Positions 34,732 to 46,900 of a DNA stretch of 64,000 nt are shown piece by piece; within the stretch, counting starts at the first letter, position 1; every line of letters begins with the position of its first letter. A program made the translations under genes and the position numbers. The stretch spans positions 125,575,259-125,639,258 of the forward strand of contig NC_089582.1 of the NCBI RefSeq assembly GCF_019320115.1. Reading direction: 5' to 3'. Source of the DNA: Miscanthus floridulus (Eukaryota; Streptophyta; Magnoliopsida; Poales; Poaceae). The notes beneath the pieces were generated by a model. It worked only from the letters and a program-made list of their open reading frames with translations, searched no databases and was not told the origin of the DNA.

Positions 34732-37426
34732 CTATTGAACTAACGAACCCCTCCAGCAGAGAACTATGCCTTCGATCCTATCCACTAGGTCTTGCGATTG
34801 GGGAGCCACTGCCATTTCCATCTCCTCTAGCTCATGGACTTCATAGCTAGGCACGAAGCTGTGGCTCATTGTCTCTAGATTGATGTTGTCCCCATAGTGA
34901 GAATGGGCAATCATGAAGGATTGATTGACCCCAGTGCAAAGGGCATTCCTCTAGAGCTAGTGCACCCACGCCATGATCTTGATGGCACGGGTCACAAGCG
35001 AACTGGTCCCCTTCGATCGCACCACCTCAAGGCCATCACAGACCACTCCATGGGCGATGCTCAGGATACTAAGCTCATCACTCTTTGCCTAAAGATTCCT
35101 CCTCGCCTTGGTGAGGTCCACGGCCAACCAAGCAGAAATAGTTTTGGCCTCCAGCTTCTGGGCCATCGCATTTCCAAGCCTAGCCTAGAGGGAGCTCACC
35201 TTCTGCTATGTGTCATCATGCTCTAGGTAGGCCTAGTCATGCTCTCAGAAGGCTTGGTCGAGCTCCTCATGAGCTGTGTCATGTTTTGAGTGGAGCCTCT
35301 CTGTGGTTTGGAGCAGCTCATCCCGCTCCTTATGCAGCCAAGCGACCGCTGTGGCATCCAGGCTCACCCTCTTTTCTAGGGCCATGAGCTTTTCCTCGGC
35401 CCCTAGCTTTAGCTCCCTTTCCTTCTCAACCTTGGCCAGAAGACCGAGGATCTACTTGCGGGTCTCGGCGTCCTTCTGAAGCAGCTCATCCTACTCCTTC
35501 CTGACCTAGGTGGCCTCCTCCTCGTCCCTCCATGACCTCGCCGATAGGGCCTTAAATGCCTTCTCAACCTCGTCAGCATGCCGCTGGGCCTCGGCCACCA
35601 GCGACTAAAGACTGCTTGCTTCCTTAGCAAGGGGAGTTAGCTCGGCCACCCTCTGCTAAGCGGCAACAAGCTGAGCGGTCACCTCCCCATGTAGCTGTGC
35701 CTCCTCGACGAGGTGGTCCTAGGTTTCCTTCTATTCATGAAGGAACTGAGACTTCCCCTGGCTGTGAGCAATGAGGGACTAAAGAGAGACGATGGTTAGG
35801 ATACAAAAAATATATAGAGAAAGGAAAGGGCGAGATGCAGGATCAAGCAGATACCCGACCGGAGGGAATGACAATGCTGTGCAAGGCACCCCTAGCATGG
35901 TCCAAGGCTTCTAGCATGGATGCGATCCCTATGTCAAGGCACTCCTGCTCCATGCTCTTGGTGGCATCATCGAGGGTGAAGAGCATCAACACCGGATCCT
36001 ATGGATTCGTTCACCGGAGTAGGGGCTCGCCCCGCACCGGCGAGTTGCTTCCTACCAACATTAGCGCTAGGGACGGCTCCCCATTGGCTCCAAGCGTTAC
36101 CGACCCTCCTCGTCGTGACAACCCCACCAAGACAGTCCCTCCGGTGATGGAAGGAGTCAATGGTACAGACACCGACCCCTCTCCCAGCACCACGATGTCC
36201 AGGGACCCCTTGGCCATGTCCCCCTCCATCCGGCCCACCCCTGGCACCATCGCTTGGGCCACCGATGGCGTAGGTCACGCTGGTGCCTCAAGCGTCGCCA
36301 CGGTTGTGTTCGGCTATGGCTCGCTTGTCATAGCCACCGCCACCTCCACCTGCTTCCTAGGGCCCCAATCGGCTACGTCATGCCCTCCATGGTTGGTGCC
36401 ACGAGCATGGTTGGTAGCCCCATCTGCCCCGTTGTCAGCAGCGGTATCACCGCCATCACCAGCTACTCTACGACCTCCGAAGGTGCCCCTTGAGCCCCCA
36501 CGTCCGCCTATCCCATCGAGGGCATGGGCGCCACCATGGGGAGCATCTGTCTGGCCGAAGACATAGTCGCACTAGCACTGTCCTGCCTGAAATGGGCGCA
36601 ACACCAGTTGATGGCTATCACCTCACCTGAAGGGCGATGTTTTTCTTTGGCGCCAGCGCCAAAGGATTCCACTGCCTGCCGACGCTGCAAGGGACCAAAA
36701 ACATAAGTCATGATGAAATCTAACAAAAACGGGGAAAAATAGAGGAGCTGATAACTCACCTCCACGCATCGGGCGACAGATATGTTTGGGGGGCGAACCC
36801 CCCGACCTCTGCTCTACCTCATCGGGGCGAGGCCATATCTTGCCCGCCCCCTGCTCCTGGGCAGAGGGGTTCCCTCCCCTTAACTCTTGGGGCACAACGG
36901 TGGAGCCGCTCGTATTTGTCGACATCTTAGGCGTGGCAGTAGAGCCGCCCACCCCCCGTTGACTCCTGAGGGGGCCAACGGTACATCCCGCCTCTGTCGA
37001 CTCTCTAGATGTACCCTCCCCTCCATGGAACAGGAAGGGTCCTGACTCCTACAAGGATGAACCAATACCTATCAGTGTATCCTCATTCTCTAGGATGTCC
37101 CACTTGACATCATTGGCTACCTCAATTCGCTGCCCTCATGGACGAATCCCTTGGCAACGGTACTGAGTGATCCATGAAGATGAGGTCCCTTGGCTGATCC
37201 CGACCCTCTCAAAGTTAGTATCAAGAGGTCAGGAAATCTATTGAAGAGAAGGCATGAGAAAGGTAAACTTACGAAGACGACATGGCCTGGTTCCAGTAGC
37301 ATCAGAGGATGTCTCGAAACCAGGTAGACAAAATCAAGGCGGGCCCCTGCGTTGTCTAGCGAGAGCTCCATTGCTTCCTTCATGTGTTGCGCAATCTCGG
37401 AGTTGGGGAGTGCCCCCTCGGTGAGC
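34732..37426 (-). pseudogene. Element A antisense gene, distal part
   Basis: Homologous in position and layout to the antisense gene of element B. Intron-like breaks are visible: donor GTAAGT at 37272 with acceptor near 37208; donor GTGAGT at 36759 with acceptor TTGCAG at 36685; donor GTATCT at 35854 with acceptor TTTAG at 35779. Exons carry V-L-T-E-G-A-L-P-N-S-E, a Gly/Pro-rich middle, an Ala/Glu/Arg-rich coiled-coil-like part (35400-35780) and a C-terminal segment with S-H-S-F-V-P-S-Y-E-V-H-E-L-E-E-M-E ending at 34732. The 5' part (54030-53271) was separated by element C, whose TSD lies in the coding sequence. Confidence 0.68.
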
Positions 37427-37431
37427 ACCAT

Positions 37432-39368
37432 TGTTGGCACAAAAACATGGTAGCTGCACTAGGTGGACACGTAGCAAGCTAGAATGATCTAGAGATCTGC
37501 CTGGCTTCAACGCAGGACCAGCCAATCCTGTGAATCCCAAGGGTGTGCCAGTCAATTTGACTTATAATTGAGAAGGAGAGAAAATTTATCAGTAATTTAG
37601 GGTGGAACAAGCTGGTTTTGCCTAGACAGTTCCAAGTATGCCGCTTCAGGAGTAGCTAGACGGGAAAAATTGACTAAATAGCCGATACGAGAAGAAATAG
37701 GTTGTTATGGATTATAAAGCTCGTGGGTCATGATTAATTTTATAGTAACAAATACAATGCACCTAGTTTTAATGATCCTTTCCCTTAAGCTATGAATATG
37801 TACACGTCGAAGATATATCACTGGCTGGAACAAATTTAATCGAATATATGGTATAAAGCCAATGAATTTGGTAAAAAGGGATATACCGCATAAACAATCG
37901 ACTGTTTGATATAGACAGACCTATGAACTGTCTAGATCTAATTCATTATGACCAATAGTGAGGTTCGACCAGATCGATGCAGCTATGATGATGATAGTAA
38001 TGTAGAACTAGAAAATCCATAAAACTATCTATATGTTAATAGGTTCATGAAAGCGTGCTATATCTGTGAAAGCATAGGCGAATCGGCTAAAACAGCCAAT
38101 TCAGGTAGAAAAGGGGTTAGAACATGTTAACAATTGACTGCTTAATATGGACAAACCTATAAACTCATCAAATCTAACATGTTCTCCTTAACAATGGGGT
38201 TTGACCAGATCGATGGCAGCCATGATAAAGGCAATAGATCAAACCTTTAAAGTAAACAGATCTATTCACATTTAGCAGAATCATGAAAACACACTATAAA
38301 CTATAAAGTACTAGCAATTGGCTATTTAGCCAATGCGGGCATAGCAAACAGCCAAGGTCACGCCTGGTAGAACGCAAATCTACCAACTAGCATACTCCAA
38401 TCTAAAGTGCTAACAGTGGGGATCGACCGGATCGTTATAGCCATAATAGTGAGCTATAGACCAGATTCAACTAGCTAGTAAACCTTCTCAAGATCAGACA
38501 TGCCTTAGTTGCGTACTATGCGTGACCAAGATTGAAGTAGAACATTTGATAAAGCATAATCTGTCATTTAAAGTTAGAACCATTGCAATGTGATAGAATA
38601 AACGATGGACTAAAAGGATGTGAGGCCGATCTAGATCGATCTCGGTCGGGCAGGCTGATATTGCTGAAACTAATGACTATTAAGGACATCAGCAAGATCG
38701 GCAACTTAATGAATCTACCCTGAGGACGTCATCCTCAGATAGAGCTGATAACTTCACCTTAATCTAATTCGAGCAGTGGAGGTCGAACTTAACTGATGTA
38801 GCCATACTTGAACTAGATAAGGATCGATAACTAACTTATACTAGAGTTCATAAGAGGTCGGCTGGACCGATGCAGCCTTACAAACAAGAGTATAAGCCAT
38901 GATGGTACTTACAGACAAGCCAAAGGTCGACCGGATCAATGCAGCCCAGCTTGTTGAAGAATTCGCCGAGATCTACAGTACTCCTACAACTAAGGGTTGG
39001 CGTGAAGCCAAAAAAGTAATTGGTATTGATTGACTGTTCTTACAATAGCCAGGGTCCAATATTTATACCTGAAACCTAAGCATGAATCCTACTCAAATAT
39101 GACTTATTACAATCTTTGGAATAAAAGAAAACATTCCTAACTTAAGATAACTTGGATTCTAATCTTTTCTTTTTGTAGAGTCCAACATATTTTCCCGATG
39201 CCAACCGTAGCTCATTGACGTTGTCTGCTGATGTCATCCGAAGAGAGTCGATCCCAGTACCGCATTTGAATTAGCTGATATCGATCTTTATGCAATCAAT
39301 TCCTTAATGACATAATTTTATAAGCCTTGAGTTCCTGTGTTCTTCTTTCCCAAAATTTGGTGTAAACA
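37432..39368 (-). repeat. Element C 3' LTR
   Basis: On the plus strand TGTTGGCACAAAAACATGG to GGTGTAAACA; matches 51329-53265 with scattered substitutions and equal length. Contains many CGGCTA/GATCGAT motifs. Minus-strand TATAAATA at 39067-39060. Confidence 0.94.
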
Positions 39369-40229
39369 CATGCCCTCCAATTTTGGGATAAAAGTAATTT
39401 TATTCCAAAATTACCATGTGTATAACCCCGATGGGTCCATAGTCATGGGTAGATAATCTTGATCTGGGGCCTATCAACGTCCTTGCCTGCTCATGAGCCT
39501 ACACTTTAAGGCTTCACGAGAGCACTATTGCTTCATGGGTGCTTGGATTCAATCTTCCAGACCGACTATAAATGATTATCCAACCCTAGCGAGAGCAACC
39601 CAATGACTTAGTCATGTTTCCCTTCTGCTTGCCTCCTCGAGTGCCCTTGGCTCTGCTAGACCATCCATGGTCTAATTCCTTACTATGAGGGTCTTTAGTG
39701 GTTAGAAGAATTCTTGTGCATAGAGCGATTGTGTCGCTCATTTCAGCGCCTTGTCGAGCAAGAGGATCAGCTCCTGTGGTTAGAAGAATTCTTGTGATGT
39801 CACCTGAGTTTTCTCACCATTAGTGCAGAGCTATCCTAGTGTTTGCAAGGGTTCAAATGTGTGGACACCTTTCCCTTGTTCACTCTATCAAGTGCTCATG
39901 CTGAGAAATCGGTTGGATATATGGTCATCTTTTTAGTAGGCATCCTTTTCTCTCCCCTGATGCTACTTCTGTCAGCAGGCCGATATGACTCGGTCCATGA
40001 TGACCTTCGGCCTTGTGGGGATCCAGACTCCCCTCAATCCAAGAAAGTCTTAGTGGGTTGATCGTCGGTTAATGTAAACTTTTGTATTAATCCCACGGTA
40101 TCTGTAATTTATGGGAAGCAATAAGTCTAAATTCATTGTGCTTCCATGAACTATACCCTAAATTTATGGAGTGTTGATCCGTTTCCATAACTGACTTTAA
40201 TTCCATACCCTTAATGAAGTCTATCTTCT
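39369..40229. other. Element C 3' noncoding region
   Basis: Immediately next to the 3' LTR, on the minus strand, is the polypurine-like TTGGAGGGCATG. The remainder has no clear ORF. Confidence 0.6.
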
Positions 40230-40960
40230 CATCTCCTAGGCTATATATACGGGCCATGATTGTGGATTGAAAAACATCCTGCTTCGTCCCAAACCTTCTG
40301 TGCCTTCGGTGCGATTTGCTTTCTAATAGGCTTGAAGATATGGAGAGCACCAAGAGGCTTGCTGAAGAGGCCCTTGATGAGTCTATGCCACCACACCAAC
40401 ATCTTCGTCACCAGGAGAATGCAACCCATGATCTTGAGCGGATGGACTTTCATCTGAATGCGCCGTAGGATGCTCTCATCATCTCAAAATGTGGGGCCAA
40501 CTCCACTCAAGCGTGGCTGGCTGAGGCTAAGGCTAGAATTATGGGTGAGATACCCACCACAATTCTCCGTTTCTTTTAGTGTTGTCTTCAAGATCTTGAC
40601 TATCCCTTCCTTGAATCTTTCTAGACCTATCGGCCCAGTTGGAAAGCCTTCGATCGGCTATAGAGTATGCGGTAGGATTCGTCAATGCCAGGGATGTCGT
40701 GCTGGTGGTTTGTCTGTACGATGTCCCAAACCATGTCAGAGAGGTTGCCCTTCATGGTGTTTGTCATGGTGCTGCCATGGCATTGGCTATTGTGCAAGCT
40801 CACCCTGGTCACAAGCTTCGACTTCTTCCCCATGGTTTTCCAGCCATCGAACACCCTTAGGACCATGAGCATCTGGTCAAGGACTTCTTCAACACCACCA
40901 ACTCCATAGCCCTTACTTCCTAGGCCAAAGACATAGTGAACAAAGTTTTCTTGGCCTTTA
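40230..40960 (+). pseudogene. Element C antisense gene remnant
   Basis: Opposite in orientation to element C pol and lying between integrase and 3' LTR. Fragments in different frames include A-E-E-A-L-D-E-S, then S-L-R-S-A-I-E-Y-A-V-G-F-V-N-A-R-D and Y-D-V-P-N-H-V-R-E-V-A-L-H-G-V, sequences I associate with C-terminal parts of antisense ORFs in grass Tat elements. Frameshifts and stops separate them. No N-terminal Transposase_28 part was found, so this copy is truncated. Confidence 0.55.
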
Positions 40961-41149
40961 GCTTGTAATAGGAGAAGCTAGCAAACAATCTCTTCATTTT
41001 AAGTGACTCCTCTTTCGCCCTGTACTCATGTTCCAAGTACTAATTTGTCTGTGTTTGTTTTTGCTCTATAGGTGATACATATTGTATCAGCTTTTACCTC
41101 TTCGGGTCTATTTTTGAACTAGAGGTGATACTCTTCTGGTACTAGCTAT

Positions 41150-41387
41150 TAGAGCCGATGATTGAACAAATCAGCTATCAAGTATTAATCCAAACGCTAG
41201 GATAATATTTCTTTAGATATTTTCCATTGATTGCTTTGTCAAACTCCTCTTCTCCTCCTAGTGTTTCCAAAATATAAGCATTGCCAGACGCACAACGTTT
41301 AATCCGATAAGGTCCTTTCCAATTAGGTGATCACTTGCTGAACTTGCTATCTCTTGACCCAATCGATAATTTCACCTTCCAGACCAG
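41150..41387 (-). pseudogene. Element C integrase, C-terminal part
   Basis: Reads V-W-K-V-K-L-S-I-G, then W-K-G-P-Y-R-I-K-R and Y-I-L-E-T-L-G-G, the C-terminal domain of gypsy integrase, with TGA where the family has Trp (K-W-S-P). Continues from the part at 44944-45860 once LTR D is removed: D-L-V joins V-W-K at the duplicated ACCAR target. Confidence 0.8.
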
Positions 41388-43380
41388 TGGTACATTGTAC
41401 AGTTTTTGCTAAAACCATGTCATGAGCATCATGTTCATGTATTATTGCATGTGGTAAAATAAAAAAATATATTTTATTACACTAATTTTAAATTTGAGCT
41501 CTAATTTATTCCTTGTCCAAATACTCTCCAGCACAGCTCAACTCACTATTGTTATCCTGATCCAACTCCATCTCTGGCTATTCATCTTCTTCCTAATTCC
41601 TAGAGCACGCTCAAGGCACACTGCTCTACTTAGCCTACGCGACATGTGCACATTGACGACCGACCATAGCAACAACATCGCACACGCTACGCATTAATCT
41701 CACTCACAAGCTCGGCCCGCTGAGCACGCTACTCGCTTGCTGCTCTGCAAACGCAGCTTAGGCACCTTTTCCACATGACAGCACTGTAGTGGTGATGAAA
41801 CACTGTAGCTGCTTTAACTACCGAGTGAGAGAGAGTGCATGCCTTGTCTAAGAATAGAAAGCTAGGGGACTGCATGCATGCTCGCCAGGCACAGTGCCAT
41901 CACGTGTGCTCTGTTTTGTGGCTGCATGCGCGTATGCGAGAGCTGGTCCATTTAATTTGCTATCGCTCTTGTACCTTGCATGCTGAGAGAGAGCAAGGGC
42001 ATGCAGCTGCTTTTGACCAACAGGTAAATGCACAGCGCCTAGCCGCCTCCTGCTGCTTATGTGCGTTGCTGCTGGCCACTTCTTTGTGCTTTAAGTGAGG
42101 GCGCCGCTGAGCTGTACAAAGCGCTAGGCGACCATTTGGGCGTGTGCGCGCTGCACTTGGTGACCACGCTAGCACAGAGAGGCGCGTCCGCTATGGGGAA
42201 AATGATCGTCGTTCTGAATTTGGGTACAGAAGTAGAATTGACCGATGACACCTTTTGAGACTTGATGAGTGGTTGGCGAGAAACTTCATTTGTCTAGTCG
42301 GAGCTAGCACGGCAAGGCAAAGCTTTAGTAGCTAGTACATACCCAGCCTAGGTCCACGGTCTACTGCACATCACATTCGTCTATCAACATTGAAGTCTCA
42401 AGTACAATGGCACACTGCTACACGCTTCTCCAGTTCATTCACAGTAGCCATGCCTAACCTTCTCGTCGTCCTCCTTATCCTCCTCTTGCTTAATTCCATC
42501 CCCGCGTCTCCTATCTTTAAAAGGACATGCCGAGCCCATCGAGCCGTCCCACCCCGCCGCTCACCATCTTACTCTCTAAATTGAGTTTCTCTATCTTGCT
42601 CGAGAAGGCTAGGCTCCGTCGACCTCCCTTCCTGAGCTGCAATCGACTGAGGTAGCTAGACTGCAAGAATTCTCTCATTCTCTATTATCTCCTGGACCTA
42701 CGGTCTCCTCTATTAATTCCTTGACCTGCATGAATGAACCAGCACCTTTCCCTCTCATAATCATGGAAAGTCTAGTTAACTACCCATCCAACACATTATG
42801 TGATCAGCACCGACACTCCCTTCATCACGTCAATTTAATTTTCGGATTCAATTAACAGCCCACCTTGTAAAAGCCACATCTCCCTCATACGACCTCCGAT
42901 TCACTCGATTATTCTTCCTAAAATCATCTAAAATCAAGACCTATCCATCCTTATCATCTTCTTCTTTCCTAGAGCTCATTTGAATTTATTTATTTATTGT
43001 GAAATAAATTTTGTTAGATTCCTAAATTCCTGATCTATCTGTTGGCGTATTTTGTTCATATGGTTCTGCGATATTTTAGGGTTACTTATTAATTCTAGGT
43101 TGCTTGTTAATATTATGGTTATTTAGGGAATGACTTTTTGTGATGCTTTGGTAGAAATGCTAGCCTTGAAAATTTTACAGTGGACTCATGATAATATTAG
43201 ATGCTCTCTGTAATTTTTGTAGCCTCTGAATAGCTAATTTATTAAGGTAGCTAGCATACCCTAATTTAAAGCATATGAAATCATTTAAGAAATTAGTTGG
43301 TATGAGATCAGTAGAGCTAGCTTGTTAGCATAATAAGCGTGTTCTTATTTTAAGAGTTGCGGTTGCCTAAATATTAATTA

Positions 43381-43580
43381 TTGCATCATCATCGCTGCAT
43401 GCATATAGAGAATGAGCCACTGGAGATCGTGACCTTCGGCGAGCAGGAGTACGATGAAGTCATCGAAGGGTACGAGGAGATCCTCGTGCAGGAGGACATC
43501 TCGGAGCCATCAGTTGCTGACTTTGCTGACACCCCGCCTACCCAAGGCAAGCCCCGGTGCATAACCCATATTTTGAATAA
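43381..43580 (+). CDS. Small conserved ORF inside LTR D
   Basis: Open reading frame starting M-H-H-H in LTR D, acidic, with E-Q-E-Y-D-E-V-I-E-G-Y-E-E and S-V-A-D-F-A-D-T-P-P-T-Q-G-K-P-R-C. The counterpart in LTR D' (minus strand, 56810-56620) reads E-Q-E-Y-E-E-V-I-E-E-Y-E-K and T-D-F-A-D-T-P-P-A-Q-D-K-P-W-C, with a single in-frame TAG and one whole-codon indel. The pattern of changes suggests past coding constraint. Function unknown; it could be a 5' exon of an element transcript or a captured host fragment. The annotated end is where the microsatellite begins. Confidence 0.45.
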
Positions 43581-43585
43581 TAACT

Positions 43586-43588
<3 letters not shown>

Positions 43589-43669
<81 letters not shown>
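43589..43669. repeat. Compound AT/GT microsatellite in LTR D
   Basis: About 58 bp of alternating TA followed by about 20 bp of TG. The corresponding place in LTR D' has only a short ATATATAT/GTGATGTG, so the tract grew after the copies diverged. Confidence 0.95.
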
Positions 43670-44943
43670 TGTGCATTTACGTTATAGGCATTTTAGGAAA
43701 ACTACGTGCATAAATATATCCACCCATGAGTCCTACTAGTCTAGGTCGAGTAGCTGCTATGCTCAGGATGTTGGTAGCATGGGTAACCTGTCGTTGCTCA
43801 CAAATAGGTGATAAATATGACCACTCCTAATAAAATGGTGGAAAGGAAAATGATGACCGAGCAGGGATATGATTGGTTTCTGGTGGGTGTAAAGGGTTGT
43901 GTCCTGCGGCCAACAGGGCAGAGCTCGGTTACACTTTTTTCCTATCTGTGTCAATTAAGGACCGGTCGTTGCATAAGTCTCGAGGCAAGTCATAAATCTA
44001 TTATCCCGAGTGCATACTTGTGTATGGGAGTAGGAAAGACTCATTGCTCTCCTATCGTGGATCCAGCTCTTTCCAGACCGACTAATTGGAGGTGGAGATG
44101 GTGGAGGTCCTTGCACCGCACTAAGTCTAGGACTCAAGAGTGGGGGCTTGGAGTCCAAGTTTGAACAGAGACCTAGACACCCAGGATATGAGGGTGATGG
44201 GTTAGTCCTGTTTGTGCCTAGGGTACAAGTGGGGCGTGTGTTTTCGGGGAACCCAGCTGGGGGCATTGATTCATAGATCGTCGAGCGGCCCGGTACGGCT
44301 TGTTTTTGGGTCTAGCACCATAGTAAGAACTGAAAGATGAAAGGAGAAGAAATGGAACTAATTGCTCAACTCTTGCTTGAAAGTAGAATAGGTGCTTATA
44401 TAGACTGGATATATAATACCTTAATATGGCTGATAATAATAGCATAAATAAGGACTCACTATTAGTATTGCTTTCTGCTAAAATAAACCAGCAAACCATA
44501 AAGCTTCTCATATTCCTTGGAGTTAGGAAATTATTCCCACTAGTCGGATAAGTCTTGCGAGTACATTGTGTACTCAGGGTTTATTTACCCCTGTTGCAGG
44601 TGATGCATGAGAAGTATCTTTGTGTGGAGGATTCTTCTGGTGGGCTCAGATGGATCCTCGTTCTTATCACTAGATGTTTATTTTAAATTTTGTTGTTTAT
44701 CATTCTACACTCTAATATTTGGTATTGTAATAATGTACTTTTAAGAAACTCTGATGTATGAAATGGATAAGTATTGTAACTCATTCTCATTATTGGATCC
44801 TTAGGAAAAATGTGGATCTTTCAGGTTCTCCCTTGGGGTGTGCCCGACGGATACCGCTCGTTGTGGCTTGCTTTCGGGTCGCTTAGTGTCTGGTGGAAGA
44901 CGAGCACCTCTGTAAGCGTGTTATTTCAGGCGGTTCTGCCACA

Positions 44944-45860
44944 ACCAAGTCCCCTTGAGAAAATTATTTGCTCTTGACCTTCTTATTGTAATACTTCGCA
45001 ATCTTTAGCTTATTGGCTTCGATATTCTCAAGAGCACGTAGCCGATGGCAACTTAAGTCTTCTAAGTTATCCATCATAAGATTCTTGTAAACTTTGGCTG
45101 ACAAATCATTTTGTAGCATGACACACCTCGATCCAGTTTGAATTTCCTAGGGAAGGACTGCATTATGACTATATAGAAGTTCATAAGGTGACGCTTTAAT
45201 CGATCCATGATAGGCCATCCTATATGCCCATAATGCCTCATTAAGCGTTGAATACCACTTCCTTGGCTGTTCTTTGATCTTTTTCTTGATCAGTTTAATC
45301 ATAATTTGATTGGATGCCTCTGCCTGGCCATTAGCCTAAGCATAGTAAGGAGAAGAGTTTAATAACTTAATTCCCATACTGGCAGCAAAATCACTGAACT
45401 GTTCTAATGTGAACATTATCCCTTGATCAGTGGTGATAGTTTGAGGAATCCCAAAATGATACACAATATGCTCCTTGACAAAATCAACCATGTTCTTTGA
45501 GGTTACCGTCTTCAAAGAAATTGTCTCAACCCACTTAGTGAAGTAATCTATAGCTACCAATATAAACTTATGTCCTTTACTTAAGGGTGGAAAAATCTAG
45601 CCAATTAAATCAATTTCCCAACCTCGAACCAGCCATGGTTTGATTATTGGATTCATAGCCGATGCGAGTGATTTCTGAATATTATCAAAACATTGACAAT
45701 CCTGACACCCCTTATAATATTCAAAACAATCTTCTAGTATTATTGGCCAGAAATATCTGTCCTACGAATAATCCATTTCATCTTATAAGCCGATTGATGA
45801 GCTCCACATATCCCTTCATGTACCTCACTCATCAACACTTTAGCTTCTTCTTGATTTAAG
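44944..45860 (-). pseudogene. Element C integrase, N-terminal and core part
   Basis: Zinc-finger cysteines (C-F-E-Y-Y-K-G-C-Q-D-C) near 45730-45690, then the core: E-I-D-L-I-G (first Asp), A-I-D-Y-F-T-K-W-V, T-T-D-Q-G (second Asp), G-Q-A-E-A-S-N-Q (Glu). A TAG at 45338-45336 stands where the family has Gln (Y-Y-A-Q-A-N-G). Cut at 44944 by solo LTR D after D-L-V. Confidence 0.85.
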
Positions 45861-46900
45861 CATTTGAGCAACACCCCCATCGACTGTCTTGTAATATAGC
45901 TGATCATCTAGCAAAACATACTTAGTCGATTTAAACCTTAGTTTTCTCGTAACCTTCTGTGATGGATTCTTAAGGTAATCAGCTATTTCCACTCTCCAAT
46001 CATTAGCCATGGTTTCACTACTTAAGATCTCTTGAAACACTTGATAACCTAACGCACTTTGAGCTAATAGATTAGCCTCTTAATTCTGTGCTCTCGAAAT
46101 ATGCTAAAGAGAAATATGAGGAAACTTCTTGAGTAACCTCTGGCATTCATCATAGTACCCCCTCAGAATATCATCTTTACATTCATATAGGCCGATCAAC
46201 TGATTAATAATTAACTATGAATCTCTAAATACTTCAATTGACTTGGCCTTTACTTCATGAAGAAGTTGAAGTCCCTTAAGAATAGCTTCATATTCTGCTT
46301 GATTGTTGGTAGTCATTGGAAACTCAAAACTTGCCCCCCAAGGTGAAACAATAACAATACCAATGCCACCACCTTACTTGCATGATGATCCATCAAAGAA
46401 TAGTGTCCAAGGTATCAGCTCTACATAGCCAATACTCGGTTTATGATCCTGAGTGACAAAATCGGCTATTACTTGCCTTTGACTGCTTTAGCCGATTCGT
46501 ACCTCAAGTCAAATTCTAACAATGCAAGAATCTACTTCCCCATTCTCCCATTTAATATCAGCATTGATAGCATGTGCATGATCACATCAGCCTTGGAAAT
46601 AACTATACACTCAGCCGATAACAAGTAATGCCACAACTTAGTGCAAGAGAAATATAAGCACAAGCATAACTTTTCAATAAGAGAATATCTTGTTTTTGGA
46701 TCCAAAAGCCTTCTGCTTAGATAGAAAACAACTCGTTCTTTTCCTTTAAACTCTTGCATTAAGGCCTATCCAATCATTTGATCATCGGCTGACACGTATA
46801 ATTTAAAAGGCTTACCTTGCTAAGGAGGGACCAGCACCGGTGGACATTTCATATATTCTTTTATCTTCTCAAATGCCTTTTATTGTACGTCACCCCATTT
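45861..46900 (-). pseudogene. Element C RNase H region
   Basis: The first RNase H part contains V-F-Y-L-S-R-R-L and the second has F-F-D-G-S near 46400, N-N-Q-A-E-Y-E-A-I near 46290 and D-S-stop-L-I-I-N-Q, with TAG at 46217-46215 in place of Gln. The linker to integrase (Y-Y-K-T-V-D-G-G) follows. Several other stops, e.g. TAG at 46106-46104 in the L-Q-H-I-S motif. Confidence 0.78.

Larger units (their letters stand above)
41388..44943 (+). mobile_element. Solo LTR D (large gypsy-type LTR)
   Basis: 3556 bp with TG...CA ends and TSD ACCAG (41383-41387) / ACCAA (44944-44948), inside the integrase of element C. It belongs to the same family as D': the starts share GTCATGAGCATCAT and TTGCATRTGG, and the ends share GTGGAAGACGAGC and CTGCCACA. 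No gag or pol inside, hence a solo LTR left by LTR-LTR recombination. The first about 14 bases of the full family end (TGTAACACCCTCGG) are partly deleted. It includes a small ORF (43381-43580), an AT/GT microsatellite and a 3' AT-rich region. Confidence 0.8.

Noticed and set aside
43381..43580. Exon of an ordinary host gene
   Set aside because: The same sequence lies at the equivalent place in LTR D', so it belongs to the LTR family, whatever its ultimate origin.
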